From positions 62,001-126,000 of the forward strand of contig NZ_JAHESD010000005.1 in assembly GCF_018598585.1 (NCBI RefSeq): a stretch of DNA of 64,000 bases, in the 5' to 3' direction. Below, piece by piece: positions 35,053 through 43,929 of this stretch. The notes beneath the pieces are model-generated. The model was not told where the DNA came from, searched no databases, and saw only the letters and a program-made list of their open reading frames with translations. Every line of letters begins with the position of its first letter. The stretch's first letter is position 1. Source of the DNA: Chryseosolibacter indicum (GTDB lineage Bacteria; Bacteroidota; Bacteroidia; Cytophagales; Cyclobacteriaceae). A program made the translations under genes and the position numbers.

Positions 35053-36009
35053 TTATGCAGTGACCGCTTCTGCAATTACATACGCGCCTTTTCGATTTAC
35101 TTCCGAAACATAGAATTCGCTATTTAGCTTATGTTTCAAAAATTGTAACTGCATAGCTCTTCCTACTCTATCAGCAGTTGAGTAGTTTTTAGAGAGCGCA
35201 AATAGCGTTGGCCCTGATCCCGAAATACCACAACCCAGTGCGCCCTCCTTCACAGCTGCATCTTTTATCTCGTTGAAGCCAGGAATTAATAAAGACCTTA
35301 TTGGCTCTGCCACTACATCTTTGAGCGACCTTCCAATGAGATCGTAGTCAGGTTTCATTAAACCTGCTACAAGACCGGCGATGTTTCCCCATTGCGTTAT
35401 AGCATCCTTTAAGGGAATGTTTTGACGAAGAACTTGTCTTGAATCTTCTGTCTTAAGTTCAATGTTAGGATGCGCAAGCGTACAATAGAGTTGCCCTGAT
35501 AAAGGAATGTCGACGACATCGAGGGGATCGTACCCTCTTACAAGTACAACACCGCCCAATAGCGATGGTGCAACATTATCTGCGTGCGCCGCACCGCATG
35601 CAACACGCTCAGCCTCCATTGCAAACGGCAAAAGATCCTTTTTCTGAAAAGGTTCACCTAAAAGATAATTTATTCCTATCAACGCAGCTACTGCACTTGC
35701 TGCGCTTGATCCCATGCCACTACCCAGCGGAAGATTTTTATAGAGGGTGATTTCAACTCCCTGTTTAAGGCCAAGTGCGTTTAACAATGACATTACAGCA
35801 ACACCTGCAGTGTTCTTATCTGCTTGCAAAGGAAGCCTCCCTTTGTCCCCTACTATAGATTTTATGACAACCTCTGCTGATGCATTTAAAGCTATTTCAA
35901 CCTCATCGCCTGGCTGATCTACGGCAAAGCCTAATACATCAAAACCACAGGAAACATTGGCTACAGTTGCCGGTGCAAAGGCACGGATAATTTTCTTGTT
36001 ATTTAGCAT
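35053..36009 (-). CDS. thrB: Homoserine kinase
   Basis: 318 residues of the GHMP kinase family. The ATP-binding motif is LPLGSGMGSSAASAVAAL at about residues 91-108. The N-terminal motif APATVANVSCGFDVLGFAVD and the C-terminal CGISGSGPTLFALS are also typical. It phosphorylates homoserine for ThrC. The start ATG overlaps the end of thrA by 11 bp, so translation is probably coupled. Confidence 0.96.
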   Translation of the reverse strand: MLNNKKIIRAFAPATVANVSCGFDVLGFAVDQPGDEVEIALNASAEVVIKSIVGDKGRLPLQADKNTAGVAVMSLLNALGLKQGVEITLYKNLPLGSGMGSSAASAVAALIGINYLLGEPFQKKDLLPFAMEAERVACGAAHADNVAPSLLGGVVLVRGYDPLDVVDIPLSGQLYCTLAHPNIELKTEDSRQVLRQNIPLKDAITQWGNIAGLVAGLMKPDYDLIGRSLKDVVAEPIRSLLIPGFNEIKDAAVKEGALGCGISGSGPTLFALSKNYSTADRVGRAMQLQFLKHKLNSEFYVSEVNRKGAYVIAEAVTA

Positions 36010-38446
36010 AGTGTCCTATTCTTATTATGTCAGCAAAAACTCCGGCGGCTGTAACCGTAGCGCCCGCACCCGGTCCTCTTATAACCATAGGTCTCTCATG
36101 ATATCTTTCAGTAGTAAGGAGTATAATGTTATCACTTCCACTTAAAGAATAAAAAGGATGGTGACTATCAACCGAACCTAGCTCTACCTTAACCTTACCT
36201 TCACGCAGTACCGCTTTGTAACGCAGCTTTTCACCCTTAGCTTCTGCAGTTTTTAGAAGTTTTTCAAAAGAAGCATCGTGCCTTTCAAGCTTTTTAAAGA
36301 ATTGTTCAACGCTCATGTCTCCCTGGCAATCTTCGGGAACAAGGTTCTGTACCGAAACTTGGTCGAGCTCTAATTGAAGACCTGCCTCTCTCGAAAGAAT
36401 TAATATTTTTCTTGCTACATCTTTACCACTTAAATCATCACGTGGATCCGGCTCTGTGTAACCTTTTTCTTTCGCCTCTTTTACTACATCACTAAATTTT
36501 TTACCTGTTGTGTATGTGCTAAAGATATAGTTTAACGTTCCGCTTAAAACACCTTCTATACTTATTACCTTATCGCCACTTAAAAGAAGATCATTTAATG
36601 TATTAATTACCGGAAGACCCGCGCCTACGTTGGTTTCATATAGAAACTTTGCTCCTCTTTGAAATGCAACATTCTTGAGACTATAATACTTCTCATAAGA
36701 ACCAGAATTTGCTTTCTTATTCGGAGTGACAATGGAGATATTAGATGCAAGAATACGCTCATAGCAATCAGTAACTTCTTCGCTTGAAGTACAATCAACA
36801 AATATACTATTGGTTTTATTCAAGGTTATCATTCGGTCAACAAAGCCCATCATGGACATTGCCTCTCCTTTAACCTTCATTTCTTCAATGCCGCGCTTCA
36901 AGGTTAAACCTTCTTCATTAAACAACATTCTCTTGCTGTTTGCTATTGCTATAACGTTAACCTCCAACAGGTTTTCTTTAGCAAGTTTCACGAACTGATC
37001 TTCAATCATCTGAAGAAGAGAATTACCAATAAGTCCGGTACCGACTAAAAAGACATTAAGCACTTTACGATCTGAAAGGAAAAAGGCCTCATGTAATGCA
37101 TTTAATCCTTTGGCGACATCTGACTGGCGTATCACTACTGATATATTTCTTTCTGAAGATCCTTGCGCTATAGCTACAATATTAATCCCATTTTTACCCA
37201 GGGCAGAAAACATTCTACCACTTGTTCCTGGGCTGTGTTTCATGCCATCACCTACAACAGCAACAATGGATAAATCTCCTTCTATTTGTACTTCATCAAT
37301 TTCTTCATTCCGTATCTCATTTTGAAATTCCTTTTCAATAGCACGCTTCGCATGGTTTGCAAGGGTGCTTTCGATAGCGATACAAATAGAATGTTCAGAA
37401 GAAGCCTGACTGATAAGAATCACATTGACTCTTTCTCTTGCTAATGTTGCAAACAAACGCATAGAGACACCCACAACACCTAATAAACCACTACCCTGCA
37501 CGTTAAGCAGTGTGATACCATTCATAGACGAAATTCCTTTGATTAATTTTCCATTGGTGGATTCCGCGTGTATTACTGTTCCTTTGAATGTGGGATTAAA
37601 GGTATTTTTTATCCAGATAGGAATTTTGTTAACCATGGCAGGCTGCATGGTTGCAGGAAATATCACCTTTGCACCAAAGTGAGAAAGCTCCATTGCTTCC
37701 TCATAGCTCATCTGAGGAACGGTAAATGCCTTCTTTACCAACCTTGGATCTGCCGTCATCATACCGTCTACGTCAGTCCATATTTCCAGATCATGGGCCT
37801 GAAGCGCTGCAGCGAAAATTGCAGCCGTATAATCAGATCCGCTTCTACCCAATGTTGTGGTTTCCCCCGTTTCTGCTGTAGCTATAAATCCTGTGATAAT
37901 CTGGACTTCTTTTTTATTTCTGAAATGTTCTCTGATGAGTTTATTTGTTACTTCGAAATCTACTTTTGCATAACCGAAATGATTATCAGTGCGTATTACA
38001 TTACGCGCATCAAGATAAGAGGCTGAAATACCCTGGTCTTTCATTGCCTCTGAAATGATATACGCTGACAGCCTTTCTCCAAAACTCATAATGTAATCGA
38101 GGGTGCGTGGAGTCCTTTCCTTTACGAGATAGACGCCATGTAAAACATCCTCCAGCTCGTTGATCTTAATCTTTACCTGTGCGAGAATGCTACTTTGTTT
38201 TTGAATGCTAATAAGTTCGCGTACCGCATCGAGGTGGCGTTTTTCAATTTCTGTCAGCTTATCTTTGTAAGCCGCCTTTCCTTCTAATGCAAGGGTGCTA
38301 ATTTGAATAAGCGTATCTGTAATGCCTCCAAAAGCTGAAAACACAACTGCGATTTCTTCCTTCAGATAAGGCTTTAAAACTTCTATAACATTTTGTATGC
38401 GCGGTGGAGTAGCTACTGAAGATCCTCCAAACTTGAGTACTTTCAT
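35999..38446 (-). CDS. thrA: Bifunctional aspartokinase/homoserine dehydrogenase I
   Basis: 815 residues. The aspartokinase domain starts at once with MKVLKFGGSSVATPPRIQNV and has TTLGRSGSDYTAAIFAAAL. Two ACT-type regulatory domains follow (about 315-460; ITLLNVQGSGLLGVVGVSMR, LSIVAVVGDGMKHSPGTSGR). The homoserine dehydrogenase domain begins near 465 with NVFLVGTGLIGNSLLQMI and has GVLSGTLNYIFSTY and DPRDDLSGKDVARKILIL. The enzyme catalyses the first and third steps from aspartate to threonine. The ACT domains suggest feedback by threonine. The gene leads thrABC and is preceded by an Ile/Thr-rich leader ORF at 38562-38675. Confidence 0.96.
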   Translation of the reverse strand: MKVLKFGGSSVATPPRIQNVIEVLKPYLKEEIAVVFSAFGGITDTLIQISTLALEGKAAYKDKLTEIEKRHLDAVRELISIQKQSSILAQVKIKINELEDVLHGVYLVKERTPRTLDYIMSFGERLSAYIISEAMKDQGISASYLDARNVIRTDNHFGYAKVDFEVTNKLIREHFRNKKEVQIITGFIATAETGETTTLGRSGSDYTAAIFAAALQAHDLEIWTDVDGMMTADPRLVKKAFTVPQMSYEEAMELSHFGAKVIFPATMQPAMVNKIPIWIKNTFNPTFKGTVIHAESTNGKLIKGISSMNGITLLNVQGSGLLGVVGVSMRLFATLARERVNVILISQASSEHSICIAIESTLANHAKRAIEKEFQNEIRNEEIDEVQIEGDLSIVAVVGDGMKHSPGTSGRMFSALGKNGINIVAIAQGSSERNISVVIRQSDVAKGLNALHEAFFLSDRKVLNVFLVGTGLIGNSLLQMIEDQFVKLAKENLLEVNVIAIANSKRMLFNEEGLTLKRGIEEMKVKGEAMSMMGFVDRMITLNKTNSIFVDCTSSEEVTDCYERILASNISIVTPNKKANSGSYEKYYSLKNVAFQRGAKFLYETNVGAGLPVINTLNDLLLSGDKVISIEGVLSGTLNYIFSTYTTGKKFSDVVKEAKEKGYTEPDPRDDLSGKDVARKILILSREAGLQLELDQVSVQNLVPEDCQGDMSVEQFFKKLERHDASFEKLLKTAEAKGEKLRYKAVLREGKVKVELGSVDSHHPFYSLSGSDNIILLTTERYHERPMVIRGPGAGATVTAAGVFADIIRIGHYAK

Positions 38447-38505
38447 TTATTTATTTGGCTAAGCTTTCTTGGGTAATGGCTTGACTTGAACGTTTGATTA
38501 CTGCT

Positions 38506-38571
38506 CCAACTCCTTGAATTGGACATTAATCGACATGGGATGATATGGAGTATGATACGGGTTACCCCGTA
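38506..38571 (-). promoter_or_regulatory. Hairpins of the thr operon leader
   Basis: Between the leader ORF and thrA two stems can form on the minus strand. One (38556-38571) is TACGGG/CCCGTA with the leader ORF stop codon in its 4-base loop. The other (38506-38522) is CCAATTC/GAGTTGG with a 3-base loop. An ACTCC at about 38545-38549 could instead pair with the GGAGT of the second stem, giving a mutually exclusive fold. No U-run follows, so if attenuation operates here it may be Rho-dependent or translational. Confidence 0.4.
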
Positions 38572-38675
38572 ATGATGGTAGTAATAGTTGAAATAATGGC
38601 AATAATGAAAGCACAAGCATCAATACCACAAACGGGTATCAGAGACGCATAGATGTTGTTTTTGCCTGCTTTCAT
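38562..38675 (-). CDS. thrL: Threonine operon leader peptide (candidate)
   Basis: ATG at 38673-38675, TAA at 38562-38564, 37 residues starting MKAGKNNIYASLIPVCGIDA and ending FIIAIISTITTIITG. Of residues 24-36, eleven of thirteen are Ile or Thr (six Ile and four Thr in the run IISTITTIIT region plus two more Ile before it). It sits 115 bp upstream of thrA on the same strand. E. coli thrL is likewise rich in Thr and Ile codons just before its stop, because ribosome stalling there senses charged tRNA-Thr and tRNA-Ile. The match of composition, position and strand makes a regulatory leader peptide likely. The symbol is by analogy, not homology. The rest of the 353-bp gap holds a partial -7 box (TACTTTGC on the minus strand near 38713-38720). 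Confidence 0.65.
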   Translation of the reverse strand: MKAGKNNIYASLIPVCGIDACAFIIAIISTITTIITG

Positions 38676-38799
38676 TGTAATAGTTACCGAAATAATGAAA
38701 TGATTGAATGGTTTGCAAAGTATTTTTTATGATTTTTGTGCGAACTAACATTTATTAGTACATCTCAAACGTTAGCATTTAATCTCTATATTCATAAAC

Positions 38800-39333
38800 A
38801 TGTCAAAAAAGAAGAAGTTTCCGCGCGAGTCATTTGTCAGCATGACGGAACTTGTACTACCAAACGATACAAATACTTTAAATAACCTAATGGGTGGGCG
38901 CCTGATGCACTGGATGGACATTGTTTCTGCCATTTCAGCACAGAAACACTCAAACAGGATTGTGGTTACGGCATCCGTAGATAACATTTCTTTTAAACAT
39001 CCTATCCAATTGGGCAACGTGGTAACATTAAAAGCCAAGGTAACCCGTGCCTTTAATTCATCAATGGAAGTACGCATTGATGTTGAAGCTGAAGATGTAC
39101 CTTCTTCCAAGAGGACAGAGAGCAACAGTGCATACTTTACATTTGTTGCAGTAGATCAATCAGGCAGACCAATAGATGTTCCGGAAATTGAACCAGAAAC
39201 CGAAGAGGAAAAATCACTCTACGACGGAGCTTTGCGAAGAAGACAATTGCGTCTTATTCTCGCAAATAGAATGAATCCACAGGATGCAAAAGAGCTGAAA
39301 TCTATTTTTGATATTAAAGAGACACAAAATTGA
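38800..39333 (+). CDS. Acyl-CoA thioesterase, hotdog fold
   Basis: 177 residues. One hotdog domain of the YciA/BACH group: NTLNNLMGGRLMHWMDIVSA (active-site helix with 'N..G..MGG.LM.W.D'), VVTASVDNISFKHPIQLGNV, VTLKAKVTRAFNSSMEVRID. These enzymes hydrolyse short to long acyl-CoA to free CoA. The C-terminal tail after the domain is charged (about residues 125-177). The stop TGA overlaps the TTG start of the next gene, so the two form an operon. It is divergent from the thr leader. Confidence 0.9.
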   Translation: MSKKKKFPRESFVSMTELVLPNDTNTLNNLMGGRLMHWMDIVSAISAQKHSNRIVVTASVDNISFKHPIQLGNVVTLKAKVTRAFNSSMEVRIDVEAEDVPSSKRTESNSAYFTFVAVDQSGRPIDVPEIEPETEEEKSLYDGALRRRQLRLILANRMNPQDAKELKSIFDIKETQN

Positions 39334-39710
39334 ACGACATAATAGCGAAGAATCTCTACCAGGAAGAATTGTACAAAATCAACAGTTCGGTGATGATTGT
39401 ACTTCCAACTCCGTGGCATAAGATTTTAGATGAAGAAAAGGCTCTGTTGACAAAAATTCTGAGCTCAGTTAAAACCAGTATTGATTCTGTTTTAATTGTT
39501 CAGGAGCCAAAACTCACGGAACAAGTTTTAGGGGTTTATAAACCTGGAAAAGTACTACTTTTCGGTTCATCTCTTGAAACCGACATCAAATCATATGAGA
39601 GACATGTTATAAATGGTGTTTCTGTGATTAAGGCAGATGAATTAGGGAAGTTGGATGATGTTAAAAAGAAAAATCTTTGGGTGGCCATGAAGCAGATGTT
39701 TGGTGTATGA
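39330..39710 (+). CDS. Conserved small protein, possibly HolD(psi)-like
   Basis: 126 residues. The start is TTG at 39330, overlapping the TGA of the thioesterase gene; the first in-frame ATG is 21 codons later and would cut off a helix. The chain reads as helix, then strand VMIVLPTPWHKI, helix LLTKILSSVKTSIDSVLIV, strand VLLFG, and a closing KADELGKLDDVKKKNLWVAM. This order resembles DNA polymerase III psi subunit (HolD), a small uracil-glycosylase-like fold with a terminal 'L..P..K..LW..L' stretch. The match is by eye only. Function otherwise unknown. Confidence 0.6.
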   Translation: MNDIIAKNLYQEELYKINSSVMIVLPTPWHKILDEEKALLTKILSSVKTSIDSVLIVQEPKLTEQVLGVYKPGKVLLFGSSLETDIKSYERHVINGVSVIKADELGKLDDVKKKNLWVAMKQMFGV

Positions 39711-39744
39711 CTCCCGCTTAAACCCTTGATAATAAAGATGATTT

Positions 39745-39775
39745 TTTGGCCATTTTACTACTTATTCTATCTTTG
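39745..39775 (+). promoter_or_regulatory. Promoter of hppA
   Basis: TTTG (39745-39748), exactly 19 bases, then TATCTTTG (39768-39775): a full match to the Bacteroidota housekeeping promoter consensus. Transcription should begin near 39782, giving an 85-base leader that contains a terminator-like hairpin. Confidence 0.78.
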
Positions 39776-39790
39776 CGCAAAATTTTTTAG

Positions 39791-39823
39791 AAGCCATCCC
39801 GATAAACCGGGGTGGTTTTTTTA
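39791..39823 (+). terminator. Terminator-like hairpin in the hppA leader
   Basis: Stem CCATCCCG (39794-39801) pairs with CGGGGTGG (39808-39815) through one G-U pair and extends by A-T/G-U pairs to about 11 bp; the loop is 6 bases and seven T follow. This is a classic intrinsic terminator, but it lies after the hppA promoter and 44 bp before the hppA start. It either ends the upstream operon or acts as an attenuator of hppA. Confidence 0.75.
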
Positions 39824-39866
39824 ACGCTTCAATAAACTATAACATATATCTGTAAACTTTATACCA

Positions 39867-42047
39867 ATGAATAGTATCTTATATCTAATCCCTGCCTTTG
39901 GCGTAGTCGGGTTGATTGCAATGGCAATCAAATCGGCCTGGGTAACCAAGCAGGATGCCGGTGATGCAAAAATGCAGGAGTTGGCAGGTTACATCGCAAA
40001 TGGTGCCATGGCTTTCCTGAGAGCAGAATGGAAAATTCTTGGCTATTTTGCTGTTATCGCCGCAATTCTTTTAGGATGGTCCGGCACACTGGTTGAAGAT
40101 TCTCACCCTATTATCGCTATTTCCTTTCTTATCGGTGCAGTTCTTTCTGCTTTTGCAGGATATATCGGCATGAGGATAGCAACAAAATCAAATGTTCGTA
40201 CTACTCAAGCTGCTCGTACAAGTTTAGCTAAAGCGTTAAAAGTATCTTTCACAGGCGGTTCTGTAATGGGTATTGGTGTGGCAGGGCTTGCCGTGCTGGG
40301 TTTAGGTGGACTTTTTATCGTATTCATTAAAGTTTTTGTTCCTGAAGGAGCTGCCATTACCGGTCTTGAAATGAAAAGAGCGATAGAAGTGCTCGCCGGA
40401 TTTTCTCTCGGTGCTGAGTCTATTGCCCTCTTTGCTCGTGTAGGTGGCGGTATTTATACAAAAGCTGCTGACGTAGGCGCTGACCTTGTTGGAAAAGTAG
40501 AAGCAGGTATTCCTGAAGATGATGTTAGAAACCCTGCTACCATTGCAGACAACGTCGGTGATAACGTAGGTGATGTTGCTGGAATGGGTGCTGACCTTTT
40601 TGGATCTTACGTTGCAACCATCCTTGCGACAATGGTGTTAGGTCAGGAAATAGAATCGAACGATGCTTTCGGCGGTTTAGCTCCTATTCTCTTACCAATG
40701 CTTATAGCAGGTCTTGGTTTAATTTTCTCAATAGTAGGAACATGGTTTGTGAGAATTAAAAATGAAACAGACAGTGTGCAATCAGCACTAAACATTGGTA
40801 ACTGGTCTTCTATTGTTCTCACTGCTATCGCTTCATACTTTGTAGTTTTATATCTATTACCGGAAAACTTAATACATCGTGGTGTGTCTTTCACCTCTAT
40901 GGATGTGTATATCGCAATTATTATTGGTCTTGTGGTTGGTACGCTAATGAGTATGATTACTGAATACTATACGGCTATGGGTAAAAGACCAGTATTATCA
41001 ATCATTAAACAATCGGGTACAGGACATGCCACAAATATCATTGGTGGTTTATCTGTAGGTATGGAGTCTACAGTGCTGCCAATTATAGTACTTGCAGGTG
41101 GTATCATTGGGTCTTACGCTTTCGCGGGATTATATGGTGTTGCCATTGCAGCGGCAGGTATGATGGCAACTACTGCTATGCAACTTGCGATAGACGCTTT
41201 CGGACCGATTGCGGACAACGCCGGAGGTATTGCAGAAATGAGTCAGTTGCCTGAAGAAGTACGTCACAGAACCGACAACCTTGATGCTGTTGGTAATACA
41301 ACCGCTGCAACTGGTAAAGGTTTCGCTATTGCTTCTGCTGCGTTAACTTCTCTTGCTTTGTTTGCTGCATTTGTTGGTGTATCCGGAATTACGGCTATCG
41401 ATATTTACAAAGCTCCTGTGCTTGCAGGCTTGTTTGTTGGTGGTATGATACCATTCATTTTCTCTTCATTGGCAATTGCTGCCGTGGGTCGCGCTGCGAT
41501 GGATATGGTTAATGAAGTAAGACGCCAGTTCCGTGAAATTCCTGGTATTATGGAATATAAAGCCAAGCCTGAGTATGAAAAGTGCGTTGCGATCTCAACA
41601 CAAGCTTCCATTCGTGAAATGATTGCTCCTGGTGCAATCGCTATTATCGTCCCTGTATTAGTAGGATTTATTTTCGGAGCAGAAGTTCTTGGTGGCCTTT
41701 TAGCAGGTGTAACAGTGTCAGGAGTTTTAATGGGTATGTTCCAATCAAATGCTGGTGGTGCCTGGGATAATGCTAAGAAGTCGTTCGAGAAAGGTGTTGA
41801 AATCAATGGCCAGACTTACTATAAGAAATCAGAGCCTCACAAAGCTTCTGTAACTGGCGATACCGTTGGAGACCCTTTTAAAGATACTTCAGGTCCTTCT
41901 ATGAATATCCTTATTAAATTAACTTCAATTGTTGCGCTTATCATTGCTCCGCATATTTCTGAAAAACATCATGAAACTGCTGACAAAGAATTAACAAAGC
42001 CAACAACTGAAGTAGTTTCTAAAGTAGAAGACGCTTCAAAATTCTAA
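39867..42047 (+). CDS. hppA: Membrane-bound proton/sodium-translocating pyrophosphatase
   Basis: 726 residues with about 16 hydrophobic segments. The pyrophosphate-binding sequence is [18 protein letters not shown] followed by [20 protein letters not shown]; a second metal-binding stretch is [19 protein letters not shown]. The cation motif [10 protein letters not shown] (residues 476-485) has Ala480 and Gly483, the signature of the K+-dependent class; K+-independent enzymes have Lys and Thr there. The enzyme uses cytoplasmic PPi to pump H+ or Na+ outward; which ion cannot be told by eye. It is transcribed alone from a clear promoter through a hairpin leader and ends at a strong terminator. 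Confidence 0.95.
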   Translation: MNSILYLIPAFGVVGLIAMAIKSAWVTKQDAGDAKMQELAGYIANGAMAFLRAEWKILGYFAVIAAILLGWSGTLVEDSHPIIAISFLIGAVLSAFAGYIGMRIATKSNVRTTQAARTSLAKALKVSFTGGSVMGIGVAGLAVLGLGGLFIVFIKVFVPEGAAITGLEMKRAIEVLAGFSLGAESIALFARVGGGIYTKAADVGADLVGKVEAGIPEDDVRNPATIADNVGDNVGDVAGMGADLFGSYVATILATMVLGQEIESNDAFGGLAPILLPMLIAGLGLIFSIVGTWFVRIKNETDSVQSALNIGNWSSIVLTAIASYFVVLYLLPENLIHRGVSFTSMDVYIAIIIGLVVGTLMSMITEYYTAMGKRPVLSIIKQSGTGHATNIIGGLSVGMESTVLPIIVLAGGIIGSYAFAGLYGVAIAAAGMMATTAMQLAIDAFGPIADNAGGIAEMSQLPEEVRHRTDNLDAVGNTTAATGKGFAIASAALTSLALFAAFVGVSGITAIDIYKAPVLAGLFVGGMIPFIFSSLAIAAVGRAAMDMVNEVRRQFREIPGIMEYKAKPEYEKCVAISTQASIREMIAPGAIAIIVPVLVGFIFGAEVLGGLLAGVTVSGVLMGMFQSNAGGAWDNAKKSFEKGVEINGQTYYKKSEPHKASVTGDTVGDPFKDTSGPSMNILIKLTSIVALIIAPHISEKHHETADKELTKPTTEVVSKVEDASKF

Positions 42048-42071
42048 TTGATTTTTGTTTTTTGTTTACTT

Positions 42072-42099
42072 AAAGAACCCTGACTTGTCAGGGTTCTTT
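42072..42099 (+). terminator. Intrinsic terminator of hppA
   Basis: Perfect 13-bp arms (AAAGAACCCTGAC and its complement) with a minimal loop, followed by a T/A-rich tract. It lies 25 bp after the stop and is convergent with the amidase gene, so it may also serve that transcript. Confidence 0.85.
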
Positions 42100-42131
42100 A
42101 TTTATTAATCATTTAAATCTCTCCTACCCTT

Positions 42132-43751
42132 CTATACCAGGCTTTCTTTAAACTCAGGAACAGCTCTTAACTTTGACGCTTGTTCAAAGGCGTAAGCAAT
42201 ACCGATTAACTGAGGCTCCTGGTAAGCGCTGGCTATAAATGTTAAACCGATAGGCAGTCCTTTTACCAGTCCCATAGGAACTGTGATATGAGGATACCCA
42301 GCCATTGCTGCAGCAGAGTACATTCCATAGCCAGTGAAATGATCACCATTTACAAGATCAATACACCATGATGGACCATTAGCAGGGCCACAAATAGCTT
42401 CTATTCCATGTTGCTTCAGCTCCTTGTCAATTAAACTCCGGGTTGAAATAACCTTGTTTAATGCTTCCTTGTAAGCCTTACTTTGCAAGTCTTCTCTTTC
42501 CTCCGACATTTCCAAAATCTCCTGTTTAAAGAAGGGCATTACCTTATCAGCGTGTCGATTATTAAAATCAATAAGTTCTTTTAATGATTTTACAGGAGTA
42601 TGTGACTGAGAGAAGTACCGGTTTAGTCCATCTTTAAATTCAAATTGTAATAAATCGAACTCTGATTCTCCTACGTTAACTTTACTTCTAAAATCAACTT
42701 CAACTATTTCTGCTCCTTTGCTTTTCATGATATCAAGTGCTTCGCGAAGCAGTGCATCCACGGCCTCATGTTCTTTTAGAAAGGACTTCTCTACGCCAAT
42801 TTTCTTTCCTTGCAACGCATTTGGATCAAGGTATTTCGTATAATCAGCATATGCCTTTCCTTTACTCTCTAGAGTCACTTTGTCGGCTTCATCAGCACCT
42901 GCTATTACCCCTAACAATATCGCTGCATCTGCTACGGTTCGTGTCATTGGCCCTGCAGTATCTTGCGTATGAGAAATAGGAATAATTCCACTTCTGCTTA
43001 CAAGACCAACGGTAGGTTTTAGACCTACTACACCATTAATTGATGAAGGACAAGCAATTGATCCGTTGGTCTCCGTGCCTATTGCTATTGTACACAAGTT
43101 TGCAGAAACCGCAGTACCTGAACCAGAGCTAGAGCCACACGGGTTACGATTCAATACATAGGGGTTTTTAGTCTGCCCTCCTCTACTACTCCAGCCACTG
43201 CTCGAACGGGTTGATCTGAAATTGGCCCACTCACTTAAATTGGTTTTGCCTAAAATAACGGCACCGGCTTCCCTTAACTTTTTTACTAAAAAAGCATCAT
43301 GCATTGCATGATGACCATTGAGAGCAAGTGATCCCGCTGTTGTCATCATCTTATCACCAGTATCTATATTATCTTTAATAAGAACAGGGATGCCATGAAG
43401 CGGGCCTCTTACTTTACCGCTTTTCCTTTCCTCATCGAGTTGTGTGGCAATTTGTATCGCCTCCGGATTAATTTCTATCACCGAATTTAATCTTGGCCCG
43501 TCCTTATCAACCTCCTGAATACGGCGGATGTAAAGTTCTGCAATTCGTTGGGCTGTATACTTTCCCTCCTCCATCATGCGCTGTAAGTCCATTACTGTAG
43601 CCTCACTTAACTCAAATTTCGCGATCGCGTTTTCCGTTTGCTTACCGTGTGGCTTTTCCTTGCTGTTGGAAGGTGAATTGCATGACAGTAAAAAAGCTTG
43701 TAATGTTAAAGCTGTATAAGAAGTCTGTTTAATAAAATCTCTCCGCTTCAT
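42132..43751 (-). CDS. Amidase signature family enzyme, exported
   Basis: 539 residues. The N-terminus MKRRDFIKQTSYTALTLQAF followed by LLSC has both a twin-arginine motif (RRDFIK) and a lipobox, so it is probably a Tat-exported lipoprotein. The amidase Ser-cisSer-Lys triad is visible: Lys126 in GIPVLIKDNIDTGD, the Ser-rich NPCGSSSGSGTAVSANLC (about 203-220), and Ser231 in AIGTETNGSIACPSSINGVV. The middle and C-terminal parts are typical of Bacteroidota amidases annotated as glutamyl-tRNA amidotransferase-like or peptide amidase. The export signal argues against GatA, which is cytoplasmic. The substrate is unknown. Confidence 0.9.
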   Translation of the reverse strand: MKRRDFIKQTSYTALTLQAFLLSCNSPSNSKEKPHGKQTENAIAKFELSEATVMDLQRMMEEGKYTAQRIAELYIRRIQEVDKDGPRLNSVIEINPEAIQIATQLDEERKSGKVRGPLHGIPVLIKDNIDTGDKMMTTAGSLALNGHHAMHDAFLVKKLREAGAVILGKTNLSEWANFRSTRSSSGWSSRGGQTKNPYVLNRNPCGSSSGSGTAVSANLCTIAIGTETNGSIACPSSINGVVGLKPTVGLVSRSGIIPISHTQDTAGPMTRTVADAAILLGVIAGADEADKVTLESKGKAYADYTKYLDPNALQGKKIGVEKSFLKEHEAVDALLREALDIMKSKGAEIVEVDFRSKVNVGESEFDLLQFEFKDGLNRYFSQSHTPVKSLKELIDFNNRHADKVMPFFKQEILEMSEEREDLQSKAYKEALNKVISTRSLIDKELKQHGIEAICGPANGPSWCIDLVNGDHFTGYGMYSAAAMAGYPHITVPMGLVKGLPIGLTFIASAYQEPQLIGIAYAFEQASKLRAVPEFKESLV

Positions 43752-43782
43752 TGAGGGTTGTTATCGTTAATCAAAAAACAAA

Positions 43783-43818
43783 AAAGGCTGTCTTTATTCT
43801 TAATTAAGACAGCCTTTC
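43783..43818 (-). terminator. Terminator of the Lys-rich peptide gene
   Basis: Perfect 12-bp arms (AAAGGCTGTCTT and its complement) with a 12-base loop, followed on the minus strand by a T-rich run (TTTTGTTTTTTG). It begins about 10 bp after the stop of the 33-residue ORF and lends weight to that ORF being a gene. Confidence 0.8.
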
Positions 43819-43827
43819 AAGAAGTGT

Positions 43828-43929
43828 TATTTACTATTCTTTTTCTCTTTCTTCTCAGCGCGCTTTTCTTTCAAAGTTTTAGCGGGCTTCTTCTTTTCTT
43901 CTTTGCGTTTGTCTTGTCCTTTTGCCATA
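43828..43929 (-). CDS. 33-residue Lys-rich basic peptide
   Basis: ATG at 43927-43929, TAA at 43828-43830. The peptide MAKGQDKRKEEKKKPAKTLK continues EKRAEKKEKKNSK: 16 of 33 residues are Lys or Arg and there is no hydrophobic core. The gene has its own intrinsic terminator 10 bp downstream and does not overlap another credible gene. Short basic peptides with a 'KKKPAKTLKEKRAEKK' core occur in Bacteroidota genomes as hypothetical proteins, to my recollection. A nucleic-acid-binding or ribosome-associated role is plausible but unproven. Confidence 0.65.
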
